Assembly: GCA_003952965.2 (NCBI GenBank)
Contig: CM025851.1
Location: 13,351,111-13,415,110, forward strand
Direction of reading: 5' to 3'
DNA from: Morella rubra
Lineage: Eukaryota; Streptophyta; Magnoliopsida; Fagales; Myricaceae
Length of the DNA: 64,000 nt
Shown in pieces: positions 11,940 to 22,089 of the stretch. How positions within the stretch are numbered: position 1 is the first letter of the stretch; each line of letters begins with the position of its first letter. A program made the position numbers and the translations under genes. The notes under the pieces were generated by a model that worked only from the letters and a program-made list of their open reading frames with translations, searched no databases and had not been told where the DNA came from.

Positions 11940-13295
11940 CGTACGTGCAGGTGACATGGTACAAATAGACAACAGGAAGATAGTAGATGTTTGGAGCCTT
12001 GAGTGGAAGGACGTCGAGAATGTGTACGATTGGTACAATCATTACGTAACAATCAAAGGCTTTAATATTCGTAAACAAACCGGTTTCAAGCATAGAGAAC
12101 ATGGGTATTGAATAATTAGAGTTTTTGTTTGTAGTAAAGAAGAGATGAAAAAAGAAAAGGATTTGCTTATGCCAGTGAAGCGGGAACGACAAAATACAAG
12201 ATGTGGGTGCCTAGCAAGTTGTACTTTTCGGCGGCAATCTAGTAGAAAGTATTTCATCTTTGAATGATGTCGCAACATAATCATGGGTTGGCGACACCTT
12301 CAAAAGTTCACAAGCTCCGTTCTCAAAGACACATGAGCGAGTTGCAATGTGCGGAGGCTATAGCTTCAGATAGAGTAGGCATTCGCCCTAAACTGGCCCA
12401 CGACTTGATGGCGGCACAAGCTGGGGGTAGACAACATGTGGGCTTCACTCATCAAGACTACAAAAATTATCTAAACGGTATAAGAACTAAGACAATGGAG
12501 GTTGGTGTAGCTGGTGTTCTTAGTTAATTGGTTTGGTGATCAGCTAAAGAAAGATTTAGAGTTCTTCTTTCGGATCATGATGGATGAAGTCGAGCACATT
12601 ACTAACATTTTCTGGTCAGACCATTCCATGTAAAAGAACTATGCCATATTCGGGACTTCGTGTCATTTGACATCACATACAGGATGAACAACGAGCACAG
12701 GTAATGGGGACATTTAATTTAATTGTTTTATATTATTTGGTTGTGATTTATATTTTGATAGATTAATAGTTAGTATTTTTTATTAGGTTTTATGTTATTA
12801 TGTTTTACATTAATAGGCCATTGGGAGCATTTCTAGGGTGAATCATCACAGACAATCGACCATGTTCAGGGTGTGCTTATTGTTTGATGAGACGACGCAA
12901 ATATTCAATTGGCTATTTCAAACATTCATTGAGTGTATGAATATAAAGGCTCCAAAATCTCTGTTCATAGATCAAGATGCAGGTATGCTAGCTGCAATCC
13001 CATCTGCCTTACCAGACACACACCATTTTTTATGTGCATGGCATATATCATAAAATGTATTGAACAATATGGGACCACTATTTAGCAACAAAGGCTTTAA
13101 AAGAGACTAGTCGAAACTTTTGTTCGACCATGAGATAGATGGCTTTGAACAATATTAGAGTAAAATGATTGAGGAGCATGAACTCCAACACATTGAATGG
13201 TTGCAGAAGATATATGAAAAACGTGAGAAGTGGGCGCCAAAGTACGTCCACAATGTTTTTTGTGCTGGGAAGAAGACGACCCAAATAAATTTAAG
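11940..13295 (+). pseudogene. FAR1/MULE transposase remnant
   Basis: Pieces in several frames follow the order of FAR1-related/MULE proteins. First is a FAR1 zinc-binding-like segment (KDVENVYDWYNHYVTIKGFN, then VFVCSKEEM, then TRCGCLAS) at about 11,950-12,235. Next is an HNHGLATPSKVHKLRSQR...IRPKLAHDLM segment at 12,264-12,520. Then come a MULE domain stretch with HRPLGAFLG at about 12,695-12,840, LLFDETTQIFNWLFQTF at about 12,870, and FIDQDAGMLAAIPSALPDTHHFLCAWHIS to 13,053. An intron seems to lie at about 12,703-12,815. Stops and shifts separate the parts, so no functional protein can be made. Flanking long TIRs show it is the element's own transposase rather than a domesticated FAR1 gene. 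Confidence 0.75.
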
Positions 13296-14200
13296 TTTCA
13301 ATGCGAAATTATGTATGCAATGCTTAATGTAGTAGCAACTCCAAACCTCAACCACAGTATTCAGTTCAAATGAAAAAAAGGTTAATTTAGAATACATGTA
13401 TACCCATTTATCAATCACATTCACTGTTCTCATTTCCCTAACAACGAATTGTACAGGCTTAGTTAGGCACGGGAAAGACCAAATTACCAATAATTACCAT
13501 GTTGGCTTCAAATTTGCTGCTATGAACAACCAATAGCCAATCGTCCCAAGAATCAAAGCATTCTTTGACCCCAGTCTCCTCCTCCTGGTTTAAAATTCAT
13601 ATCTGGAACCATCAAACTTAGCTGAAACCTCACCAAATTCTAGAAAACAGAAAATAAATACCATCTTATCAAAACCGAAACAAAGCAAAGCAAAGCAAAG
13701 CGGAACAAAACAGCAAAACCAACAAACAGATCAAACAAACCAACAAGAGATTGGCGTAAAGACAATAGTTCTCCACTGGAATTGCAGAACCAACAGCCAG
13801 GATGAAACAGAACCAAAAAATATAAAAGAAAGAATGCGAGCCGTACACAAAAAAAAAATGATTGATTGAAGCCGTGCGTGTTCTCCCTTGGGCAGAACCA
13901 CTTGCGATAAGATGAAACAAAAATCTACTGGAAGAGAAGGGCACGACGGCAGCGACAAAGAAGAGATCCCAAACCTAAGAGCATTCCCGGGTCAATATTT
14001 TTGAGCTGAAATGGGTTGGTTTTTTAGCTGAAATGGTTCGTTATTTGAGCTGAAACGGGTTAAATATTTTAATTGAAATGACAGCACGTAAAACTTTTGG
14101 ATCATGGAGAGTTAATCTCAACCGTTGTCCATGACTGGCCATAACTTTTTCTGCAAATGACAATAACCGAACCCTCCATTCCCCTACTTGAAGAACAAAG

Positions 14201-14334
14201 ATGGTGAGAGCTCCTTGCTGTGAAAAAAATGAGGCTAAACAAAGGAGCATGGACTCCCGAAGAAGATCAGATTCTAACCTCTTACATTGAGAAATATGGC
14301 CACGGAAATTGGCGTGCGCTTCCAAAGCAAGCGG
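14201..14334 (+). pseudogene. MYB exon 1, copy A (frameshifted)
   Basis: The sequence starts with ATG and MVRAPCCE as in the intact gene, but one extra A in an A-run (GAAAAAAAT against GAAAAGAT) shifts the frame after codon 8. The rest of exon 1 is present up to a GT donor at 14,335. Intron 1 survives for only about 20 bases before Copia sequence begins, and exons 2 and 3 are absent. Its promoter is cut off by the MULE and the TIR element upstream. Confidence 0.85.
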
Positions 14335-14357
14335 GTAAACTACTCAGTCCTTCTTGT

Positions 14358-14530
14358 GAATGGTCTAAATGATATCTATGCTCAAACCAGAGAGCATAAG
14401 GGAATTTCTTTGGCATCATGTGATGTTGAAGTTGCTTTTCTGAGCAAATCTTATTCTAGAAAGTTTGGAAATCAGCTTAAGGACAAACCTATTTGTTGTC
14501 ATTGTGGAATGACAGGATATGTGATTGGTA
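14358..14530 (+). pseudogene. Copia retrotransposon gag fragment
   Basis: The forward frame reads [17 protein letters not shown]... and ends [15 protein letters not shown]. This resembles the plant Copia gag pattern, an LND.YAQ.R segment followed by a CxHCGxxGHxxxxC knuckle. The final H and C of the knuckle are lost and most of the gag between the two motifs is missing. It forms the loop of the MYB inverted repeat. Confidence 0.6.
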
Positions 14531-14552
14531 AAAGTAGGACGGTGTAGTTTAC

Positions 14553-14685
14553 CCGCTTGCTTTGGAAGCGCATGCCAATTTCCGTGGCCATATTTCTCAA
14601 TGTAAGAGGTTAGAATTTGATCTTTTTCGGGAGTCCACGGTCCCTTCTTTAGCCCCATCTTTTCACAGCAAGGAGCTCTCACCAT
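14553..14685 (-). pseudogene. MYB exon 1, copy B1 (intact exon, gene truncated)
   Basis: The minus strand gives a complete 133-bp exon 1 beginning [20 protein letters not shown] with two replacements relative to the intact gene (EED to EKD, and NWRAL to NWHAL), and a good GT donor. Intron 1 is cut after about 20 bases by the Copia scrap, so exons 2 and 3 are missing. Its promoter-like region lies at 14,700-15,118 with CATAAATA where the intact gene has TATAAATA. If transcribed, it would read into the opposing copy A exon. Confidence 0.85.
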
Positions 14686-14699
14686 CTTTGTTCTTCAAG

Positions 14700-15118
14700 T
14701 AGTACTCTTTTGAAACGTTTCTCTAATGCTCCCTTCCTTTATTTTTCGAATGAGATCGTAATTGAGCTCAGAATAGTCCGAGGCCTTAGCTGCCTATTTA
14801 TGGAGATATTCCGCAGGCCAAAAGTGTTTGAACGGTCCAACAGAAGAAAGGCGACCATAGTGTCACATGCACGGCAATTTCCAGGAAGGATATTTTAATC
14901 TCCATTTTGAAAAAGACAAGAAACAAGAAATATAATAGATATATTGCGATTGATGTTTTGATTCCAAGGCTTGGAAGTCCAAGACAGGCCTTCGTACGCA
15001 ATCGCATATGCAGTGTACTGGGAAAAGAGTCAGGGCAAGCTGAACAAGACAAAAAAAACAGTGATTTACACTGTTGCAAGGGAGAAAAGCCCCTTTGAAT
15101 GACGAACATGTCCTTTCG
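14700..15118 (-). repeat. MYB proximal promoter duplicate of copy B1
   Basis: Reverse complement of this stretch matches 36,290-37,098: the AAGGGGC / TTGCAACAG block, the GGCCTGTCTTGGACTTCCAA block, the ATATATCTATTATATTTC block and the leader. The TATA position reads CATAAATA and the G-box position reads CATGTG. Confidence 0.8.
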
Positions 15119-15785
15119 AATGAAAAAAATTGAGGTGCTATGACAAATCTATGATCTAACAGATTCACAACCTCTTCTGAGTGCATTGAAGGAGAACATA
15201 TCTGTTAAAAATTAAAATAGAGAGAGAGATGGACAGAGACTAGAGAGAGAGTTCAACAGAGAGATAGAGAGAGACAGAGACATACAGAGAGCGAGACATA
15301 GAGAGAGAGAGCAGCGGAGGTTGACCATTGACGTGCGGCGTCGGGAAGACGGAGCTCAGAGAGAGAGGGAGAGAGAGAGTAAGAGAACAGAGAGAGTGCT
15401 AAGTGTAGATTGTGTCGCGAAGGATAGGGGGGAGGGAGACAAGAGACTTAAGATTTTTTTTTTAAAACCGTGGCAATGACGTTTTGATCCACGGTATATG
15501 TATATATAATAAAAAAAATTAAATGACGTCGTTCTATTTAAAATATTAAGTTTTTTTTTTTTTTTTAAATAAATAGAACCGATTTTCCGTTGAACCAATA
15601 GAAACTTACTAGTTCTGCCTTTGGAAGAACTCCAAAACCACCTTCGATTTTGGTTCTTGAAAGCTATGAACCTCAACTTTCCGAAACCGGTGATGGAATT
15701 GAAGCCAGATCTCTGTTGGTAGCCGGACCGGACTTACACCTCTATATGACACCAATTATGTTATCTTATGAAATAGAAGGAGAAC
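15119..15785 (-). repeat. Inverted copy of the DNA flanking the CACTA insertion, with the empty target site
   Basis: The reverse complement matches 41,475-41,799 and then continues without a break into 54,338-54,690. The target CAC is at 15,470-15,472 within CATTGCCACGG. So this copy lacks the 12.5-kb CACTA. GA-rich microsatellite sequence (15,200-15,390) corresponds to the CT-rich stretch at 54,520-54,620. The short ORFs here are frames of non-coding repeat. Confidence 0.85.
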
Positions 15786-16013
15786 AAACGGACCTATTTA
15801 GCACAACTGTAATGGCCTTTGAAAGGCATGAAATGTTGAACTAATATCTGGTACGTAAACACAAGAAAATGGTATCCCCCACCGCAGGGGGGAAATGGAT
15901 TTCGGAGACTTTAACCCCAGGATATGTTTTACCTGGTGCAGGATCGATGGCTTTAACTTTTCTTTTGTCTTTGGTAGTGATGTGACTTGTCATTATCAAT
16001 CTAAAGAACGAGT
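15786..16013 (-). repeat. Inverted copy of the 40.5-kb direct-repeat unit
   Basis: The reverse complement matches 40,549-40,775 closely, including CATCGATCCTGCACCAGG and GTGTTTACGTACC. It joins MYB intron 1 at 16,013 at the shared word TACT, and joins TIR-type sequence at about 15,786. Both joints look like deletions relative to the intact locus. Confidence 0.75.
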
Positions 16014-16030
16014 AGGATTGTGTAGTTTAT

Positions 16031-16154
16031 CCGCTTGCTTTGGAAGCGCACGCCAATTTTTGTGGCCATATTTCTAGGTTAGAATCTGATCTTCTTCGGG
16101 AGTCCACGGTCCCTTCTTTAGCCCCATCTTTTCACAGCAAGGAGCTCTCACCAT
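16031..16154 (-). pseudogene. MYB exon 1, copy B2 (9-bp deletion, lost splice donor)
   Basis: The minus strand starts ATGGTGAGAG as in the intact gene, but a 9-bp in-frame deletion after ATTCTAACCT removes three codons of the R2 repeat. The intron donor reads AT instead of GT (GCGG|ATAAAC). Exons 2 and 3 are absent. Intron 1 runs about 20 bases and then joins sequence homologous to 40,549. Its TATA position also reads CATAAATA. Confidence 0.8.
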
Positions 16155-19100
16155 CTCTGTTCTTCAAGTAGTACTCTTTTGAAACGTTTCTCTAATGCTC
16201 CCTTCCTTTCTTTTTCGAATGAGATCGTAATTGACTCAGAATAGTCCGAGGCCTTCGCTGCCTATTTATGGAGATATTCCGCTGGCCAAAACTGTTTGAA
16301 TGGTCCAACTGAAGAGAGGCGTCCATAATGTCGCATGCACGGCAATTTCGATATTTTAATCTACATTTTGAAAAAGACAAGAAACAAGAAATATAATAGA
16401 TATATTGCGATTGATGTTTTGATTCCAAGGCTTGGAAGTCCAAGACAGGCCTTCGTAATCGCATATGCAGTGTACTGGGAAAGGAGCCAGGGCAAGCTGA
16501 ATAAGACAAAAAAAAAAAAACAGTGATTTACACTGTTGCAAGGGAAAAAAAGCCCCATTTGAATGGCGAACATGTACTTTCGAATGACTATTTCGACCTG
16601 ATAAAAAAAAAAAAAAGACTTTTTTCGACCTAAATGGATAATATTCTGTAAAAGCACAAAATTAATTTTATTGAAATTTGAACTCCAAACACGGTTCTAA
16701 GTGATTTTTATAAACGATATTTGAGCGTAAATGAATGATTTATTTATTAGTTTTTACAAAATTAGAAGATAACATCCTTACTCTAAAAAGGATGTAAAAT
16801 GTATTTATAGTGGCGAGCATCCTAGGCAATTCCTTTCTTTCTTCAGGAAGCATTCCGCTCCTCCTCTCGATCTTGGATTTACTTGCAAAGTTTCAGACCT
16901 CTAAAAAGTGTCGCCATCTCTTGCCTCTGTTTCGCCGCTCTACCTCTACTACTACAGTGTACTCTACTATCATTGTAGTTTTGTTTCTCTGAATTTTGTT
17001 AGAAGTTGTTCTTTGTGATGTTAACTTTATTGGTATGCGTGTTTTAGTTATTTTTATGTAGTGTTAAGAATGATATTTGGTTATAGAATATTTTGTTTCA
17101 AAAAAATCTGAGAATTTTTTTTGTAGTTCGACGTCTTTTCTCCCAGTTTTTTAATATAAGACACGTCTTAGCACCTCAAATTATTCTTTAGCCTCCAGGT
17201 TGCCGATCTCTGCATTTAAGGGCTGGGCCTGGGTGGAATCAGTGGGGATGTGTGATTTTAACTAATTTTCCAATAAATAGAATAACAAAGAAAAAACAAA
17301 AAACCAGCCTGCGATTCTGACTTGGTCCATGACACGGCGGCACGTTATCGATGACCGCAGAACTAAAAGCCATAAATTGCTTGTCGGCCCACTTAGGGTA
17401 TTTGTGAAGTTCTTTATTTTTTTATTTTTGTTGAAAATTCTTTGGTTTTTTTATTTTTGTTTTTTAGTCAAAACATGTGAAGTTATTTTTTAATATTGAG
17501 GATGCACTCTATTCTCTGTAGTCAACGCCCAGGGACTTCGTTCGTTGAATTCCTCCGTTCGCACTTGTCTCAACCTGATGTCACTTGCTTGCCAAAGTGG
17601 GCATCAATTGTGATGTGCACGTGTGACAGCTCCAACTCCATAGCGTACGTGCCCTTCTGATTTTCCGTTTTTTGTTTTTGCTTGTTACGACCCGATGAGC
17701 TTGGCGTAGCCTTAACTCTTGGAACTCGTCAAAACAATCAATACGAACGAAATTGAAGACCAAGAATGAAGGATTTTTTTTATTTTATTTACATAAAAAA
17801 TAATTTTTTAAAACTATTTTTTCAAAGATTAATTTTAATTTGTTCACCTATAAACCACTTATTGAAAGTGACCATGTTAAAGATAATATTAAAGAGAAAA
17901 TATAAAATATAACAATTTTTTTTTATTGTAGGCATAGATTTTCTGGGAGTTATACCTTTGTCTCTTTTTATTCTTTTTTCTTTTCTCTCCACGTTATCTT
18001 TCAATTACACATTTTGCATTTATCTTTTTCTTCTGCTATTATTCCTGCATGGGTGCATGGCAAATTGGATTAACAGATATTAGTGCAGTAGAAAAAAAAT
18101 AATTAAGAAAAATGGTTATGTAATTATTTGTATTCCTATATATATATATATATATATATTAATTATTCCATGTAAAGAGAGGACAAAATTAGGTGCTTGT
18201 TTTCTCTTTTGGTCAAGAACAAGCAAACAAGCCGGAATTTAGACTTTTCTATAATGGTGGCAATTTTAGCCAATATTTATAGAAGCACGTGTGGCCTAGG
18301 AAGGACCGCCAAGACCTATTTAGATATTTGTTTTGTGTCGGTTAATTCATAGGCATCTTTGGAACTTTTTCAATTTTTCATTAAAAATCCTCTGCCAGTG
18401 ATATTTAATTAAATTTTTAAACACAAATTTTAAACGGTTAATGAATTATTCTTTTTTTTAAATAGTCGTTAAAAAAATTAATTCAATCACAATCAATATT
18501 AAATTATTAAAAAAATCCTTCATCAACTTCCTACTAAAAATTTAACAGAATATCACGTCACAACTAATATATAAACGAACATCACTTACGTATTTCTTTC
18601 AACACATATTTTAAGTCACATAATCCATTTAAATTCACGTCAGACTAAAAAAGTAGTCAATAAAATTCATCTTAATTAAAACAATCAAAAGGCTAAAACT
18701 TGCATGATATTAAAATCGAAACACAAATGAAAGAAATTAAAAAAACCTAAAGCGTTAAAAGCTAAAATAAATTAATCAAAATTAAAAAGAAACTGAAACT
18801 AACCCGTGCCCGCCTTCTGATCAGAAACAAACAAAAATTCAAATGAATAACACAAATTAATTTTTTTTTTTTTAAAAAAAATGACCTAGCCGGCTTCAAA
18901 GAATTGCGTTTTTTTGCACAACAATAGGAAAAAGAAAAAGATTTATTTCGAATTCTCAGCAATGGATGATGCATTTGAGCAGTCGTGTCAAGTCAAGCCA
19001 ACCTATCTATGGTCACTAACACTGGAGTACGAAACAACACGTGTGTGCGAACATGCCATTGCATCCTGATCACTGGTCAGAGTCAATTTTGTGGGCTTGG

Positions 19101-19255
19101 GCTACATCAGCTATAGTTTTAAATGGTACCGATTTAAACCCGTGCGTAAGTTTATTAGAGTCCGTGGATTCTAAAAATTATATATATTCTGTTATAAATT
19201 AGAATATCCAATGGAAGACAAGCACAATTTAAACGAAACACATGACGAATGACAA
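16155..19255 (-). repeat. Copy B: inverted duplicate of the MYB upstream region
   Basis: The reverse complement follows 33,800-36,706 nearly throughout. A 70-codon frame at 18,762-18,974 (-) is identical to 34,078-34,290 (+). Such identity in AT-rich, non-coding-looking DNA points to a recent copy rather than a conserved protein. No gene is supported in it. Confidence 0.9.
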
Positions 19256-19556
19256 ACAGTGTAAGTCATTCAAAGGGGCTTTTTTCCCTTGCAACGTGTA
19301 AGTCACTTTTTTTTGCCTTAATCGCTTGCCCTGTCTCTTTTCCCAGTACACTGCATATGCGATTACGAAGGCCTGTCTAGGACTTCCCACCCCCAGCCTT
19401 GGAATCAATTGCAATATATCTATTATATTTCTTGTTTCTTGTCTTTTTCAAAATGGAGATTATAATATCCTTTCTGGAAATTGCCGTGCATGTGACACTA
19501 TGGACGCTTTTCTTTTGTTGGACCATTCAAACACTTTAGGCCTGCGGACATTCGCC
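19256..19556 (+). repeat. Copy D: MYB proximal promoter fragment
   Basis: The forward sequence matches 36,770-36,970, from the AAGGGGC block to GGCCTGCGGA, with the G-box position reading CATGTG. It starts directly where inverted copy B ends, so B and D meet back to back. The match stops just before the TATA box. Confidence 0.75.
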
Positions 19557-20544
19557 GAACCAGAATTTTAATTAAGGAAAAAATGGCATTTAATTTTTTT
19601 TTTAACGTAATGTAAAAATATTTTAGAGTTAAAATATTAAAAATTAAAGACTAAAAACATTATAAATTTTAAAATACCCATACCGTATTATTTGTTGAGA
19701 CTGAAAAGTAGCAATTGAATATTCCGAAACTGCATTTTCTAAAAATATTACAAAATAGCTTCATTCTTAATAGTTTTAAAAACCTTAAATCTCTAATAAT
19801 TCACAAAAATCACCTTCTAACATCAACCAACAATCCGCTGGATCATTTTTTAAATTTCTAATATGGTTTTAGGATACAAATTACCTGAATAAACTCACCA
19901 CCAAACAAAATTCGAACTTCAAAATTAACCTAAAAAAACAACATAGCAACGACACTTAAGCCACTACATCAAAAAATTAAAAATGAAAATATTGAACATT
20001 AAAACATATATACGGTACAAGTTAGCTACAATTATTACTACTACTGAAAAAAAATGAAACTAGCATGTTATCATCATTAACAACAAAACTATCTCATGTG
20101 AAATGTTTACTGTATAGGTTAGCTGCTTCAAGTAATTTCTGAGCTTTTGGGAATGCTTCAATTCCTTTTTTTTCAATTTCAAATTTGTCTTATTTTCTAG
20201 AAAAAAATTCGTATAACATTAAGTACCTTAAGTTCTTTTTATCACAGGCTATTCAAAACCAAGCAGAATTGGATACACTCTAGAAGAAACTAAAGTTTTG
20301 CATTGAAGAGAAAGAAAAATTAGAAAGGTAATCTGTGACTTACATTTAACAATTTTATCCTCAATTTTGTGTTTCATTAGGTTATAAAACAATTAGTTTG
20401 TTATACCTTCACTGCTTCACACACTATATAAGTTCTGCTGTCTGCGGCTTCTGTCCAAGGGTCAATGATTTGGCAGCTTCCACTTGAAAATGAGAGAACT
20501 TTCAGAGCCTCAGGAGAAGGAACACAGGCACAGCAAGTTGAGGG
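19557..20544. repeat. Unclassified insertion replacing the TATA region of copy D
   Basis: About 1 kb separates GGCCTGCGGA from GGCCTCGGAC, which are about 33 bp apart in the intact gene. The TATA box is gone. Part of it (19,595-19,705) is the inverted form of 11,030-11,150 inside the MULE, including ATACGGTAT / ATACCGTAT and the poly-T with ACGTAATGT. There is no clear ORF, terminal repeat or target duplication. Confidence 0.5.
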
Positions 20545-20646
20545 GGGGCCTCGGACTATTCTGAGCTCAATTACGATCTCATTCGAAATAGAAAGGAAGG
20601 GAGAATTAGAGAAACATTTCAAAAGAGTACTACTTGAAGAACAAAG

Positions 20647-21145
20647 ATGGTGAGAGCTCCTTGCTGTGAAAAGATGGGGCTAAAGAAGGGACCGTGGATT
20701 CCCGAAGAAGATTAGATTCTAACCTCTTACATTGAGAAATATGGCCACGGAAATTGGCGTGCGCTTCCAAAGCAAGCGGGTAAACTACATAGTCCTACTT
20801 GTGTTTTTCTGTCGTCTAGACCATGTAGATACCCGTTTATTAATGGAACCAAATGGATATAAGCTTAAAGGATGAGATAGAAAGTTTAAGTGGTTTGTAA
20901 AGATGGGTTTGCAGATTTTCACTGTTTTAAACATGGTTATCAAGTTTTATGATCTAGGGTGGATCATATGCTTTCCTCTGATAGTGCATGCTCTTATCTT
21001 CCTGCCCTTTCCTCTCTCTTTTGTTTAGGTCTACTAAGATGTGGGAAGAGTTGCAGACTCTGCTGGATAAACTACTTACGGTCAGATATCAAGAGAGGAA
21101 ACTTCAGCAGAGAAGGGGAGAAAACTATCATTCAGTCGCAAATAG
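20647..21145 (+). pseudogene. MYB pseudogene, copy D (exons 1-2)
   Basis: Exon 1 (20,647-20,779, 133 bp) has the correct start and GT donor but carries GATTAG where the intact gene has GATCAG, giving a stop at codon 23. Exon 2 (21,029-21,145) has a good AG acceptor at 21,027-21,028. It loses 13 bp near its 3' end (the MLG region), which also shifts the frame, and has RLCW in place of RLRW. Intron 1 is nearly identical to that of the intact gene. Intron 2 begins normally, is broken at about 21,271, resumes at about 21,792, and exon 3 never appears. The promoter has lost its TATA box. Confidence 0.9.
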
Positions 21146-21905
21146 GTAGGCATCAATGGAGTTATACCAACTTTAAGAAATCCATTTCTTTCTGGTTATT
21201 TCCTGAATTACTTGATTCTGCTTACTGAAGCATAAACAACCAACTTTATGAGGAATTTCTCACTATGTTGTATCTACAATTTAAGTAAGATCACACTTCC
21301 GACTAGTACAACTACTGCTTCAAAATCCCCTTCACCCATTTCAAAATTCTTCTGCGTTTCAAAAAGTTTTTCACCCACCTTCCTCTCAAATCCCTACATT
21401 TCTTCCCAAATTCCTCAACTTCTTTACGCAGGAAAAACAAAAAAGTTTATATCAACAAGCTAAACAAATACTTTTGAAATTCACTCAAAGAAAGGAGAGA
21501 ATATCTTTAAAGTGAGATTTCAAATGGGTGATTTGGGAATAAAATAACTAAAAATGCATGTTCGCGCTGCAATGGTCGGAGGTGTGGTCGCACTTAAATT
21601 ATAGTGGTCCGACCGATACAGATGTGGGGACAAAAGAAACGCATGCTGACTGAAGTTCAGCCGAGCCGACGACAGAGATGCCTCATTAAATGACATGGCA
21701 GCCTCTCTATCATCCATTTTGTGGAATTCAATTCAGACTGTAGGTCTGGATGCGTCTGGACCCGTACGGTATGGACTGAATCCAAACCCGTACTAAGAGC
21801 CATTCGTTTGAATGTACTAGTTTTCTTTAGTACTGGTGGTGGATGAAAGAAAAAGGAATATGTCCTCTCTCTTTGATCTCTCAAGCCTCACCTTGTGCCC
21901 TGTGG
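21146..21905 (+). repeat. Remains of MYB intron 2 in copy D with an internal replacement
   Basis: 21,146-21,270 and 21,792-21,905 match intron 2 of the intact gene (37,627-37,750 and 37,855-37,975). The middle (21,271-21,791) is unrelated sequence with no recognised gene. From 21,906 to about 22,090 I see nothing recognisable. Confidence 0.75.
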
Positions 21906-22089
21906 CATTAGAAAACCACGGCTATAGATGTGGTCTTTTCCCCCACCCCTTTCCAACGTTCTGATTTTCATGCTACTAGGCTTTTATCTATCGGTGGTTT
22001 TGCCTAATGCCTTTAAACCGTGTGATCGTGGGGATCGGTTTTGGTTACCTGCGATTTTGCTTTCGTATTCAAAGTTACGAGTGCAGCTT

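Larger units (their letters stand above)
9504..14174 (+). mobile_element. Mutator-like element (MULE) with about 350-bp terminal inverted repeats
   Basis: The left end 9,504-9,855 and the right end 13,822-14,174 are inverted copies. Both start GGGTTCGGTTATTGTCATT from the outside, and both carry GTGGTTCTGCCCAAGGGAGA, the same CTTCAATCAATCATTTTTT stretch and GTGTACGGCTC. Long TIRs around a FAR1-type transposase remnant fit Mutator. The flanks TTCATTCTGC and TCCATTCCCC agree at 7 of 10 bases, possibly an eroded 9-10 bp target duplication. Outside its right end the MYB leader resumes at 14,184, so this element and the neighbouring TIR element now separate the copy A promoter from its start codon. 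The transposase has many stops, so it is not autonomous. Confidence 0.75.
14184..14702. repeat. Inverted repeat of two MYB first exons with a Copia spacer (potential long hairpin)
   Basis: The left arm (14,184-14,356) and right arm (14,531-14,702) are reverse complements at roughly 90% by eye. Each covers the end of the 5' leader, all of exon 1 (R2 repeat) and the start of intron 1. They face each other across about 175 bp of Copia gag sequence. Read-through from either side would give an RNA with a stem of about 170 bp. Both arms match exon 1 of the intact gene at 37,099-37,231. Transcription is not shown by the sequence. Confidence 0.85.

Noticed and set aside
12264..12527. Possible host FAR1-related gene
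   Set aside because: The domain is broken by stops and lies inside long MULE TIRs, so it is the element's own decayed transposase.
18762..18974. 70-codon frame identical at 34,078-34,290, taken at first as a conserved small protein
   Set aside because: Its identity is explained by the recent inverted duplication; copy A's version (about 1,090-1,300) does not keep the frame.
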